Of a stretch of 64,000 bases of DNA, positions 18,927-28,062 are shown in pieces; position 1 is the first letter of the stretch; each line of letters opens with the position of its first letter. Position numbers and translations under genes: made by a program. The notes beneath the pieces were generated by a model, which saw nothing but the letters and a program-made list of their open reading frames with translations, did no database searches and was not told the origin of the DNA. The stretch comes from Chitinophagales bacterium (GTDB lineage: Bacteria > Bacteroidota > Bacteroidia > Chitinophagales > JADIYW01): positions 1-64,000 of the forward strand of contig JAMLHI010000005.1 of the NCBI GenBank assembly GCA_023957235.1, written 5' to 3'.

Positions 18927-19007
18927 GTCATTTCGACGAGGCACGAGGAGAAATCTCTAAGATTAACAGCATTCCTCAAAGAGATCTCTCCCTTTGGTCG
19001 AGATGAC
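18927..19007. repeat. Palindromic dispersed repeat, copy 2
   Basis: This is an 81-bp imperfect palindrome. GTCATTTCGAC (18927-18937) pairs with GTCGAGATGAC (18997-19007), and GGAGAAATCTCT pairs with AGAGATCTCTCC inside. The region 18951-19019 repeats 18831-18899 with two differences. It is REP- or MITE-like, and the GTCATTTCGA...GGAGAAATCTC pattern is common between genes of Bacteroidota. Confidence 0.8.
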
Positions 19008-19176
19008 AGCGTTCATGAACAGCGTTCCCAAAAGAGACTCCTCCTATCGTCGGAGTGACGGCGTTCAGAAAGAGAGTATTGAGAAAAGAGAAGATTAATT
19101 TGTCCCTTTGACGGTTCGAGTATTTCGGCAAGCTCAATAACCATGCCTCACCATCCAGAAGTACTCGGTCATTGAG

Positions 19177-19208
19177 GCTCTCGAAATGACCGCTCTCGAA
19201 ATGACCAC
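19177..19208. repeat. Short tandem repeat of GCTCTCGAAATGACC
   Basis: Two adjacent 15-bp units, GCTCTCGAAATGACC, are followed by a partial third (ACTCAAG). A degenerate version (CTCGAAATGAC, CTCTAAAAATGAC, CTCAAAATGAC) lies at about 18657-18697. Both probably derive from the same palindromic repeat family. Confidence 0.6.
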
Positions 19209-19308
19209 TCAAGTACCTCACCGTCTAGTGATGTTCGGTCATTACGACTGGTATGCTTTTATTGAACCCCTTAAATTACAATTAGTAAAAAAATAATCAA
19301 TAACAGTC

Positions 19309-21270
19309 CTATTTAAAAATCACAGTGCCTGGAATTTTTGCAATTTCCTTTTTACTATTCTGGAGAGTCAATTTTTCAAAAAGTTTCTGTTCTATTAAAG
19401 CATAATTTTCATCAGTTTGATCAGCAGACAGCTCCTTGATTTCCTGATCGATAATCTTCAGTCGCTCCAAAATTTTGTGATACATAAATCTATTTATTGT
19501 AGATATAACATCATTTTCCCAAACTCTCTCATTGCTTTTGACAATAATACTATAATCAGACTCCCATTTAGGACTTAGTTGGTATGGAGAAATATTGAGG
19601 TCAATAATAAACGTTTTAATTTCATCATCTTGATAAAAACCTTCATTCTGAAGTTGCTCAAAAGGAACACCTTTATCATAATGCTCGATACAGGTATTGA
19701 ATATCTTTAGACACAAAGCATCAGAAAAGGGAATACCTTCAATATGATTTAAAATATAATGAATAACCAGTTCTTCATCTTTCATGACACGGTGGCCATG
19801 TTGAAACAACACCCTCAATATCTCCTTTTCTTGTATCGCTAAAATATTTTTACTGGAATCTTCTGCAATAATTTCTGGTTCTATTTTCACAGACAAATCA
19901 ATCAGATCTTTAGCAATCTGAATATCTGCAAGTCCACTTAAATGTTTTCTTTGCTTATGTAAGTGAATAGAAAATTTATTCACCTCTTTGATCAAAATAT
20001 CTTCAGACAATTCAGCAAGCATGCTACATTCTTTAGTATAATATGCTTTTCGGATAGGATCTTGAATTAAAGCAATACTTTCTACTATATTACGGATGGA
20101 ACTAGCTTTTAATGAAGGATCATTCTTAGCTGATTTTAATAAAATCTCTGATTTAAAAAAGATAAAATCTTTCTTATTTTCCTCTATAAATTGCAAAGTG
20201 GCCTCCGACCCATTGGCTTTCACAAATGAATCTGGATCTTCCCCATTAGGAAGCACAACGACCTTGACATTCATATCTTCCTCAAGCATAATATCCACAC
20301 CTCTAAGGGCTGCATTAATTCCTGCCTGATCACCATCATAAATCAAAATAATATTATTAGAAAACCTTTTGATTAATTTGACTTGCTCTTTGGTAAGCGC
20401 GGTTCCAGAACTAGCAACAACATTGGCTATTCCTGCTTGATAAAAGCTTAAAACATCTGTATAACCTTCGACTAGATAACAAGCATCTTGTTTACGTATT
20501 TCATTCTTAGCTTGAAATATCCCATAAACCAATTTTCCCTTGGTATAAATTTCTGTTTCTGGCGAATTGATATACTTTGCTTGCTTAACATCTTTAGACA
20601 TTATCCTGCCACCAAAAGCTACTACTTTCCCACTCAGATTGTGAATGGGAAACATGACTCTAGCACGGAAAAAATCATAAGAATGTTGTTCGTCTTTTGT
20701 TCTAACTAATCCAGCTTTTTCTAATATATTTAGTTGATAACCTGCTTTTTGGGCAGATTTAGTGAAATTTTCAAAACTATCAGCAGCATAACCCAACTCA
20801 AAATCATGAATTGTTTTATCTGTGAACCCTCTGAAATGAAAATATGAAAGTCCTACTAGTTTTCCTTCTTCTGTATTTAATAATGCATCATGATAATATT
20901 TAGCAGCATATTTCATCGCAATCAACAAACTCTCCTTGGCAGTCTGTTCACTTTTCTGCTCTTCAGTCAAAGGAGTATCTGTTTCTTCAATTTCAATCTT
21001 ATACTTTGCAGCCAAATATTTCAAGCCTTCAGGATAACTTAAATGTTCATGTTCCATCACAAATTTCAATGGATCACCTGCTGCGCCACATCCAAAACAT
21101 TTATAAATGTTTTTTGCAGGTGAAACTACGAAAGATGGTGTCTTTTCATCATGAAAAGGACAGACTCCTTTAAAGTTGGCTCCAGCTCTTTTTAAATGCA
21201 CAAAATCTCCTACGACCTCTTCTACTCGGGCATATTCCAAGATTTTATTGATGGTATCCTTTGAAATCAT
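19309..21270 (-). CDS. dnaG: DNA primase
   Basis: The 653-aa enzyme makes RNA primers for lagging-strand synthesis together with the replicative helicase. The N-terminal CHC2 zinc-binding domain has C37, H40, C58 and C61 (CPFHDEKTPSFVVSP...YKCFGCG). The catalytic core follows, with its Toprim parts 'YLVEGYTDVLSFYQAG' (about 266-281) and 'IILIYDGDQAGINAALRG' (about 308-325). The C-terminal helicase-interaction region is less conserved. The length is normal for the family. It is transcribed alone on the minus strand, with non-coding DNA on both sides. Confidence 0.97.
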   Translation of the reverse strand: MISKDTINKILEYARVEEVVGDFVHLKRAGANFKGVCPFHDEKTPSFVVSPAKNIYKCFGCGAAGDPLKFVMEHEHLSYPEGLKYLAAKYKIEIEETDTPLTEEQKSEQTAKESLLIAMKYAAKYYHDALLNTEEGKLVGLSYFHFRGFTDKTIHDFELGYAADSFENFTKSAQKAGYQLNILEKAGLVRTKDEQHSYDFFRARVMFPIHNLSGKVVAFGGRIMSKDVKQAKYINSPETEIYTKGKLVYGIFQAKNEIRKQDACYLVEGYTDVLSFYQAGIANVVASSGTALTKEQVKLIKRFSNNIILIYDGDQAGINAALRGVDIMLEEDMNVKVVVLPNGEDPDSFVKANGSEATLQFIEENKKDFIFFKSEILLKSAKNDPSLKASSIRNIVESIALIQDPIRKAYYTKECSMLAELSEDILIKEVNKFSIHLHKQRKHLSGLADIQIAKDLIDLSVKIEPEIIAEDSSKNILAIQEKEILRVLFQHGHRVMKDEELVIHYILNHIEGIPFSDALCLKIFNTCIEHYDKGVPFEQLQNEGFYQDDEIKTFIIDLNISPYQLSPKWESDYSIIVKSNERVWENDVISTINRFMYHKILERLKIIDQEIKELSADQTDENYALIEQKLFEKLTLQNSKKEIAKIPGTVIFK

Positions 21271-21455
21271 AAAGTGATATAAAGTTATGAAAAATAAAAA
21301 TGGATTTTCATCAAAATTGTATTAAACGTATACCAGATTGAAAGTAGAGTTCAGACGATAAATACACTCTTTTGTTAGAAAAAGTAGATTTGAAAATGAA
21401 AGATTCATCTTCTTAAAAAACTACAAATGCAATCTTTGGCACACTATTTTAAACC

Positions 21456-23105
21456 TTATTCTGCGAAGGCAATGACTGAGTAATATTCATTTTCAAAAAC
21501 AGAAATATCTTTTTCAGCATTAGAAGAATTTACACCTAAAACAGTCTGAATATGCTCGTGTACCAATGGATAAATATTTTTTAATGAAGGACGTTCAAAA
21601 TAAAGCCTTCCAGTACGTCTGACAATAAAATCAGAAACAGTCTGACACATTTCATGCTGAATGGAATAATCTATTTCTGCCAATAACAAAGCATTCGTAT
21701 TTTTGGAATATTTAAGAGCAGCATTATTTAAAATTTCCACTGCATTGGAACCATATTTTCTTGCTAAGGATTTAACAGATTTCGAATCAAAATAAGAATA
21801 CGTATCCGCTAATTTCTCTTCAAAATCTACAATACTTTTCTCTCCTGAGATATCTCCACCAGAAAGCACAATGTTATCAGTAGTACAAGAAATATAAGAC
21901 CGTCCCTCCTCTCTCATTAATTGTTTCAAGGCAACATCAACGGCTCTTTCTGCCATCTTTCTAAATCCTGTCAATTTTCCTCCAGCAATCGAAATCAAAC
22001 CCGACTCAGAAATAAATACCTCATCTTTTCTAGATAGATCTGATGGAGATTTGCCATCTTCATGAATCAATGGACGTAAGCCTGACCAAGAAGACTTGAC
22101 ATCAGACACTTGTAGATGGACATGAGGAAAGATATAATTTGCCGCTTTAAGTATGTATTCTACATCTGAAATATCAGCAAAACATTGCTCCAAGTTTCCT
22201 TTATAATTAGTATCTGTAGTCCCAATATAAACAATATCTTGCCTAGGAATTGCGAAAACCATACGTCCATCAGTAGGCACATCAAAATATACTGCTTGTC
22301 GAATGGGTAGCCTCTCTTTAGGCACTACAATATGAACTCCTTTAGTAAGATGCAAACGCTTGCCTTTTAGCGAATTATCAGATTTTCTTAAATTATCTAC
22401 CCAAGGTCCTGAGGCATTAATAACCTTTTTAGCTTTAATTTGAAAAGTCAATCCTGTCCTCAAATCACTGACAAGAGCGCCTTTTACTATTTCATTGTCA
22501 TAAATCAACTGATTGGCCTGTACATAATTGATGATAGATGCACCTTTTTTGGCTGCAGTTTTTAGTACTTCAATAGTTAATCTCGCATCATCTGAACGAT
22601 ATTCAATATAAATACCTCCGCCTAATAGTATATCATCCCTTAGTAAAGGTTCTTGCTCTAAGGTCTTTGATTTATTCAACATAAATCTACGCTCTTTCTT
22701 CTCTACTCCTGCTAAACGGTCATAAACATACAGTCCAAAAGAAGTAGAATACTTACCTAGTGAGCCACCTTTAATAATAGGTAATAACATTCTTTCAGGA
22801 TAAACTATATGTGGAGCATTATGAAACAAAATTGTCCTTTCTTGTCCAGTCTCCCTGACAATACCAAATTCCATTTGTTTCAAATATCTCAAGCCACCAT
22901 GAATCAACTTCGTCGAACGGCTACTTGTTCCTTCTGCAAAATCTCCCTTTTCTATTAAGGCTACCTTCAATCCTCTCGTAGCAGCATCTAGTGCAATACC
23001 TGCTCCAGTTATCCCGCCACCTACAACTAATATATCAAACTCCTGAGAACTCATCGTTTCAATGAGTTGATTTCTACCAAAACTATTCAAAGTATCCGTA
23101 TCCAT
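21456..23105 (-). CDS. glpD: FAD-dependent glycerol-3-phosphate dehydrogenase
   Basis: The 549-aa flavoprotein oxidises sn-glycerol 3-phosphate to dihydroxyacetone phosphate and passes electrons to the quinone pool at the membrane. It shows the dinucleotide-binding motif VVGGGITGAGIALDAATRG (27-45) and the family signatures 'GTSSRSTKLIHGGLRYL' and 'GPWVDNLR'. A C-terminal DAO_C-type helical domain follows (about 415-535). The start at 23105 leaves an 18-residue leader; M19 (MSSQEF) is an alternative. No glpK or glpF lies next to it, so it is a stand-alone gene. Confidence 0.94.
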   Translation of the reverse strand: MDTDTLNSFGRNQLIETMSSQEFDILVVGGGITGAGIALDAATRGLKVALIEKGDFAEGTSSRSTKLIHGGLRYLKQMEFGIVRETGQERTILFHNAPHIVYPERMLLPIIKGGSLGKYSTSFGLYVYDRLAGVEKKERRFMLNKSKTLEQEPLLRDDILLGGGIYIEYRSDDARLTIEVLKTAAKKGASIINYVQANQLIYDNEIVKGALVSDLRTGLTFQIKAKKVINASGPWVDNLRKSDNSLKGKRLHLTKGVHIVVPKERLPIRQAVYFDVPTDGRMVFAIPRQDIVYIGTTDTNYKGNLEQCFADISDVEYILKAANYIFPHVHLQVSDVKSSWSGLRPLIHEDGKSPSDLSRKDEVFISESGLISIAGGKLTGFRKMAERAVDVALKQLMREEGRSYISCTTDNIVLSGGDISGEKSIVDFEEKLADTYSYFDSKSVKSLARKYGSNAVEILNNAALKYSKNTNALLLAEIDYSIQHEMCQTVSDFIVRRTGRLYFERPSLKNIYPLVHEHIQTVLGVNSSNAEKDISVFENEYYSVIAFAE

Positions 23106-23292
23106 TTACCAAAAAAACTTCATTTTTAAAAAGTGAATGCAAAAATTAAAGATTGAAATATGAAATAATAAAGGAGCTCATATTCTCATTTTTTCCATTC
23201 TATCTGCAATACACAATGTTATACTTAACAAAAGTTGAATTAATACCTATTTTAAAAAGAAAATAAAAAAAGATATATCAACTTTCTATTCA

Positions 23293-24921
23293 TTATACCT
23301 GAAAAACTCCAACATTAAATTTTTCTACTGGTGCATGATCAGCTGCTTCAATACCCATAGAAATCCATTTTCTTGTTTCCAATGGGTCAATAATTGCATC
23401 TATCCATAATCTAGCCCCTGCATAATAAGGGGTAGTTGTTTCATTATATTTATCGGTAATATTATTTAGCAACTCATTTTTCTCTTCTTCAGAGAGCTTT
23501 TTTCCTTTTGATTCCATTGATGCTACTTGAATTTGAAGCAATACTTTAGCAGCTTGTTCTCCTCCCATCACAGCAATTTTAGACATTGGCCATCCCACAA
23601 TTAATCGTGGATCATAAGCTTTTCCACACATAGCATAATTTCCAGCACCATAAGAGTTGCCTGTTACAATAGTGAATTTAGGCACTGTACTATTTGAAAC
23701 AGCATTCACCATTTTGGCTCCATCTTTAATAATACCACCATGTTCAGAACGGCTACCCACCATAAATCCAGTAACATCTTGCAAAAACACCAAGGGAATC
23801 TTTTTTTGATTACACAACATGATAAACCTCGCAGCTTTGTCAGCTGAGTCTGAATAGATGACACCACCGAATTGCATTTCCCCTTTAGCACTCTTTACAA
23901 CACTTCTTTGGTTGGCAACGATTCCGACAGCCCACCCGTCTATACGTGCATAGGCACAAATAATAGTCTGACCATAATCCGATTTATATTCTGTAAATTC
24001 TGAATCATCAACAAGCCGTCTAATGATTTCTCTTGTATCATAAGGTTTATGAGTAGCTCCTGAATAAATACCGTAAATTTCTTCTTCTTTTAAAGTTGGA
24101 GATTTGGCTTCTATCCTATCAAAACCCGCTTTATCATGACTTCCAAATTGTGAAACCAATTGTTTGATTGTATCTAAGCAAGTTTTATCATCCGGAACAT
24201 TATAGTCACACACTCCACTGATAGCCGTCTGGGTATGAGCACCTCCAAGTGTTTCTTTATCAATATTTTCACCAATTGCTGCTTTCACCAAATAAGGTCC
24301 TGCCAGAAATATAGAACCTTGTTGATTGACTATTAAAGATTCATCAGACATGATAGGTAGGTAGGCTCCACCAGCCACACAACTCCCCATAATCGCAGAA
24401 ATCTGAGGAATGCCCAAAGAAGACATTTTGGCATTATTTCTAAAAATTCGACCGAAATTTTCTTTATCAGGAAAAATTTCATCTTGCATAGGTAAAAATG
24501 CTCCAGCACTATCCACTAAATAAATTACAGGAAGCCTGTTTTCCATTGCGATTTCCTGTGCTCTCAAATTTTTCTTTCCAGTAATCGGAAACCATGCACC
24601 CGCTTTAACTGTAGCATCGTTAGCAACAACCATACACATTTTACCAGAAACATATCCAATAACAGTTACAACCCCACCTGACGCACATCCGCCGTATTCT
24701 GGGTACATTCCCTCACCAACCAATGCTCCGATTTCTATATGTTCACTACCTTTGTCCAACAAGTAATCTATCCTTTCTCGGGCAGTCATTTTTCCTTTTT
24801 TGTGCTCAGACTCTATCTTCTTTTCTCCTCCTCCTAAATAAACTTTCTTGAGTTTAGATTTTAATTCATAGATAGCCAATTTCATGGCATCTTCATTCTT
24901 GTTGTATTCCAGTTCGTTCAT
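23293..24921 (-). CDS. Acyl-CoA carboxylase carboxyltransferase subunit (methylcrotonyl-CoA carboxylase beta-like)
   Basis: The 542-aa protein transfers carboxyl from biotin to an acyl-CoA. It has two crotonase-fold halves. The first carries 'GGCASGGVVTVIGYVSG', 'VYLVDSAGAFLPMQDEIFPD'-like sequence and 'MGSCVAGGAYLPIMSDE', the second 'GVIYSDSADKAARFI' and 'GNSYGAGNYAMCGKAYDPR'. These match the beta subunit of 3-methylcrotonyl-CoA carboxylase more closely than propionyl-CoA carboxylase, so leucine degradation is the likely pathway. No biotin-carrying alpha subunit is adjacent and must lie elsewhere. A good promoter lies upstream at 24947-24976. Confidence 0.9.
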   Translation of the reverse strand: MNELEYNKNEDAMKLAIYELKSKLKKVYLGGGEKKIESEHKKGKMTARERIDYLLDKGSEHIEIGALVGEGMYPEYGGCASGGVVTVIGYVSGKMCMVVANDATVKAGAWFPITGKKNLRAQEIAMENRLPVIYLVDSAGAFLPMQDEIFPDKENFGRIFRNNAKMSSLGIPQISAIMGSCVAGGAYLPIMSDESLIVNQQGSIFLAGPYLVKAAIGENIDKETLGGAHTQTAISGVCDYNVPDDKTCLDTIKQLVSQFGSHDKAGFDRIEAKSPTLKEEEIYGIYSGATHKPYDTREIIRRLVDDSEFTEYKSDYGQTIICAYARIDGWAVGIVANQRSVVKSAKGEMQFGGVIYSDSADKAARFIMLCNQKKIPLVFLQDVTGFMVGSRSEHGGIIKDGAKMVNAVSNSTVPKFTIVTGNSYGAGNYAMCGKAYDPRLIVGWPMSKIAVMGGEQAAKVLLQIQVASMESKGKKLSEEEKNELLNNITDKYNETTTPYYAGARLWIDAIIDPLETRKWISMGIEAADHAPVEKFNVGVFQV

Positions 24922-24946
24922 TATGCAAGTTTAAAATCGCAAGGTT

Positions 24947-24976
24947 CAAAAATAGTAATTTTTGATGAAAGTCAAA
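24947..24976 (-). promoter_or_regulatory. Bacteroidota-type promoter of the carboxyltransferase gene
   Basis: On the minus strand TTTG (24973-24976) is followed after 18 nt by TATTTTTG (24954-24947). This fits the -33 TTTG / -7 TAnnTTTG pattern of Bacteroidota primary sigma promoters. Transcription would start near 24940, about 20 nt before the ATG at 24921. Confidence 0.6.
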
Positions 24977-25071
24977 AAAAGGAATTCTTTTAAAAATGAA
25001 AAGCGAATAAAACACCTTCATCCTAAAAGCATGGAGTCATTATCACCAAAATCTTACAAAGATTTATTCTA

Positions 25072-26385
25072 CTACAGTATTATCCTATTGGCAAATGACT
25101 TATCAAAACTAACAGTTGCTTTGAGATTGTACATAATACCAAAAAGCCCTACAAAAGCTCTATGAAGAAACAAGGCATGTTGTGAACCTCTAGCTGCATT
25201 ATCATTTTTCAATTCTTGCTTACTGTTTAATTCTTCTCCAAAAGATTGCAAATCAATATTGTATTGCTCATCTCCAAAATCAAAACTTTCAGCTCGTAGT
25301 GGTCGGCTAATCAATTCTATTATTCCAAGTGTAATATCTGAATACATTTTTTCCTCTTCAGGTGTATCAGATTCTCTTATAAAATCAAGATTTAAAAATA
25401 TTTTTCTTAGTTGATTTGGGTCATTCAGTACCTCTTCTTTAATCAATGAAAAGTAATGATTATAAAAATCTGAAGATAATTCTTTTGAACAACCAAAATC
25501 TATTACTCCCAATTTTAAATCATCTGTAACTAGAAAATTACCAGGGTGTAAATCTGCATGAAATTTTCTTTTACTATGTATCTGGTCTTGAAAGAAATCA
25601 ACTAAAGTTTGAGCAATGATATTCTTTTTTTCTTGACATGTTTCATTTTTGATAAAATCATTCAAGCTTTGACCTTCCAACCAATCCATAGTTAAAATTC
25701 TATGATTGGATAATTCTGGATAATATTTTGGAACAACTATTCTAGGATGATTTTCTGCTACCTCTAAAGCATCTTCTCCATTTTTCAATTCTTTGACATA
25801 GTCTGTCTCTTCAAGTAATCGTTCAACTATCTCTACAACATACTGTTCAACTGCTGCAGCAGAAACGCCCATATATCTCAATACAAATGGCTTGACCATA
25901 TTGATGTCTGATTGAATACTATCAGCCACTCCAGGATATTGAATCTTCACTGCCAATTTTTTACCATCTTTATATGCCTCATGAACCTGTCCGATGGAAG
26001 CAGCAGCAACAGCATCTGGATTAAAATGGTCATATAAATCATAAGGTGATTTATCCATATATTTTCTGAAAGTATTCATCATCAATGGACCAGATAATCT
26101 CATTGCATTATTCTGAGCAGAGGCAAATTTTTCGGCATAAGCCTTTGGCAAAACTCCTGTATCTACGCTCAACATCTGAGCAATTTTTAAGGCTGTACCT
26201 TTCAATTGGGATAAGACATTAAAGATTTCCTCAGCATTTTTTCTATCTAATTCATCTCTATCATCTTTTCCAAATGCTTTCTTCGTATAATGAGTTACAT
26301 AATTGCCACTCATTTTTACTCCAGCTTTAAAAAACTTAGAGGCTCTCGCCACTTTGCCAACAGGTATTTTACTTTGTGTTTCCAT
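25072..26385 (-). CDS. ABC1/UbiB-family atypical kinase
   Basis: The 437-aa protein belongs to the ADCK/UbiB protein-kinase-like family, often linked to isoprenoid quinone or lipid metabolism. It has the Ala-rich nucleotide loop (AAASIGQVHEA, about 127-137), 'LAVKIQYPG' with the ATP-binding Lys, 'FHADLHPGNF' (catalytic loop) and 'LGVIDFGCSKEL' (metal-binding Asp). The N-terminal family motif reads 'LKGTALKIAQMLS'. There are no clear C-terminal membrane helices. The start overlaps the end of the TetR-like gene by 17 bp, so the two are translated together. It acts probably in the cytoplasm or at the membrane surface; the substrate is unknown. Confidence 0.88.
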   Translation of the reverse strand: METQSKIPVGKVARASKFFKAGVKMSGNYVTHYTKKAFGKDDRDELDRKNAEEIFNVLSQLKGTALKIAQMLSVDTGVLPKAYAEKFASAQNNAMRLSGPLMMNTFRKYMDKSPYDLYDHFNPDAVAAASIGQVHEAYKDGKKLAVKIQYPGVADSIQSDINMVKPFVLRYMGVSAAAVEQYVVEIVERLLEETDYVKELKNGEDALEVAENHPRIVVPKYYPELSNHRILTMDWLEGQSLNDFIKNETCQEKKNIIAQTLVDFFQDQIHSKRKFHADLHPGNFLVTDDLKLGVIDFGCSKELSSDFYNHYFSLIKEEVLNDPNQLRKIFLNLDFIRESDTPEEEKMYSDITLGIIELISRPLRAESFDFGDEQYNIDLQSFGEELNSKQELKNDNAARGSQHALFLHRAFVGLFGIMYNLKATVSFDKSFANRIIL

Positions 26386-26977
26386 TATAGTTTTGTTTTA
26401 TCATAAACTGAACAAGGTCAACTACGCTATCTATTGCATTAGGAGCTATTGTGTCAAATAATAAATTGACAAATTTTTCCACAGCCACATCTGTCTGCTC
26501 TTTATTTTCACTTTTATCATTAGACCAAAAAGTCAAAATAGACATCAGTGTTAACCCAAAAAGCTTAGGATATATATTATTAATAAACGGACGTTTTTGT
26601 ATTTCTCCTCGCTCTTGACCCTCTTCTATCAAAACTTTAACAAATGATAAATATTCTAATTTAAATTTACTCAACAAAGGGCTCTTCCACCATGACAAAA
26701 TTGATGGTAATTGTAAATTTATTTGTTGCTCGTCTTCAGAAATATTATGAAGCAATGCAAATACATAAGCTAACATTTTTTCTCTGGCGATATACTCATT
26801 AAATGTTGGCTCTTCAATACATTGTTCCAAAGTCAAAGTAGCATAATCCATCCAAATATTTTTCTCAATATCAAAAACAGTATCATATTCTGACAAATCA
26901 TTGGAGATTTCAGAAATATGCTTTGGCAAACGGTGGTTTTGAAGTACAAACTCCTTGTATTGATGTATTACAGTCAT
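26369..26977 (-). CDS. TetR-like protein with degenerate N-terminal domain
   Basis: The 202-aa all-helical protein resembles TetR-family regulators. The N-terminal 50 residues (YKEFVLQNHRLPKHISEISNDL...FDIEKNIW) have the spacing of a TetR helix-turn-helix but lack a strong DNA-binding motif. Residues 70-200 look like a TetR ligand-binding domain, with aromatic-rich helices. It overlaps the ABC1 kinase gene and is upstream of it in the same operon, so it probably controls or works with the kinase. It may no longer bind DNA. Confidence 0.55.
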   Translation of the reverse strand: MTVIHQYKEFVLQNHRLPKHISEISNDLSEYDTVFDIEKNIWMDYATLTLEQCIEEPTFNEYIAREKMLAYVFALLHNISEDEQQINLQLPSILSWWKSPLLSKFKLEYLSFVKVLIEEGQERGEIQKRPFINNIYPKLFGLTLMSILTFWSNDKSENKEQTDVAVEKFVNLLFDTIAPNAIDSVVDLVQFMIKQNYNGNTK

Positions 26978-27035
26978 ACTTATTTAAAATAGATAAAAAA
27001 TTATTTAGAATGATTACTCAAATTTAAAACCAATA

Positions 27036-27068
27036 TTGCTTAATAAAGTTCTATTAAGGCTATGTTTG
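27036..27068 (+). promoter_or_regulatory. Probable promoter of the polyprenyl synthetase gene
   Basis: TATGTTTG at 27061-27068 matches the -7 TAnnTTTG element, with TTG at 27036-27038 as a -33 candidate. The 22-nt spacing is slightly long. The start codon is 19 nt further on. Confidence 0.45.
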
Positions 27069-27087
27069 CATTATAACAAAGTTAAAT

Positions 27088-28062
27088 ATGCGTATCTTAA
27101 ATGATTTGAGGAAAATTTTTGTTCAATACTTGAATGAAAATCTATTCACACAATCACCAAAAGAGTTATATGAACCGAATAATTATTTTTTAAATATCGG
27201 AGGAAAGCGCATGAGACCAGTATTGGTTTTATTGGGCTCACATCTCTATAATAAAAGATATGAAGATGTCTTACCTGCTGCAATGGCTATAGAATATTTT
27301 CACAATTTTTCTCTTATTCATGATGACATCATGGATGCTGCTCCATTAAGAAGAGGACAAGCAACAATTCATGAAAAATACAACTCCAATACTGCAATTC
27401 TGTCTGGAGATGCATTATTAGTATATGCATATAAATTTTTATCGCTTATTCCTCAGGAAAATCTAAAAACAATTCTAGAAATATTCAGCGATACAGCCAT
27501 TGAAGTCTGTGAGGGTCAACAACTGGATATGAATTTTGAAACCCAAGCATCTGTTACTGAAGATGAATATATATGGATGATTAGACAAAAAACATCTGTT
27601 GTTCTCGCAGCAGCAATTAAAATTGGAAGTTTAATTGGAGGTGCTTCAAATGAAGATGCAGAATCTTTGTTTCAATATGCTTTAAATCTAGGAATTGCTT
27701 TTCAAATTCAAGATGATATTTTAGATTGTTATGGAAATATAGAATTAGTAGGAAAACAACCTGGTGGCGACATTATTCAAAATAAAAAGACTCTATTATT
27801 AATCAGAGCTTTGAATCACTGTCAAGATGCAGGCGACAAAACTTTAATTGATATTATGAATAAAAAATATTCCAATTCATCTGAAAAAATAAAAGATGTA
27901 TTGAATATTTATGAAAAATACCAAATAAAAAATTCCGTTGAACAAAGCAAACAATCATATATAGATAAAGCAATAGCACATTTAGATGCTATTCTTTTAG
28001 AAAAAGAAAAAAAAGATATTTTATTTCAATTAACAGAATATTTAGTCAAAAGAGATTATTAA
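27088..28062 (+). CDS. Polyprenyl (isoprenoid) diphosphate synthase
   Basis: The 324-aa enzyme condenses isopentenyl diphosphate with allylic diphosphates to make a prenyl chain for quinones or the C55 carrier. Both aspartate-rich motifs are present: DDIMD (about 86-90, first DDxxD, followed by RRG) and DDILD (about 210-214). The 'GGKRMRP' substrate motif is at about 37-43. The chain length cannot be read from sequence alone. It is divergent from the TetR-like/ABC1 pair, and since ABC1 proteins often serve quinone pathways, a common role in quinone supply is possible. Its end overlaps the convergent TPR gene by 4 bp. Confidence 0.93.
   Translation: MRILNDLRKIFVQYLNENLFTQSPKELYEPNNYFLNIGGKRMRPVLVLLGSHLYNKRYEDVLPAAMAIEYFHNFSLIHDDIMDAAPLRRGQATIHEKYNSNTAILSGDALLVYAYKFLSLIPQENLKTILEIFSDTAIEVCEGQQLDMNFETQASVTEDEYIWMIRQKTSVVLAAAIKIGSLIGGASNEDAESLFQYALNLGIAFQIQDDILDCYGNIELVGKQPGGDIIQNKKTLLLIRALNHCQDAGDKTLIDIMNKKYSNSSEKIKDVLNIYEKYQIKNSVEQSKQSYIDKAIAHLDAILLEKEKKDILFQLTEYLVKRDY

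Larger units (their letters stand above)
18190..19308. other. 1.1-kb non-coding stretch: AT-rich leader plus repeat cluster
   Basis: Positions 18190-18590 are extremely AT-rich, with no gene, and should hold the promoter of the minus-strand barrel operon. I could not find a clean TAnnTTTG there. Positions 18600-19250 are GC-richer and made of repeats: two 69-bp direct copies 120 bp apart, two long palindromes, short tandem CTCGAAATGAC units, and paired 'GACGGTTCGAGTATTT' blocks (about 18693 and 19110). The 81-codon frame at 18976-19221 only translates these repeats. Confidence 0.7.

Noticed and set aside
18976-19221. 81-codon minus-strand frame
   Set aside because: It is only a translation of palindromic and tandem repeats (repeating 'SGHFESGHFES').
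24962-25165. 67-codon plus-strand frame
   Set aside because: It overlaps the end of the ABC1 kinase gene and the promoter of the carboxyltransferase; no protein character.
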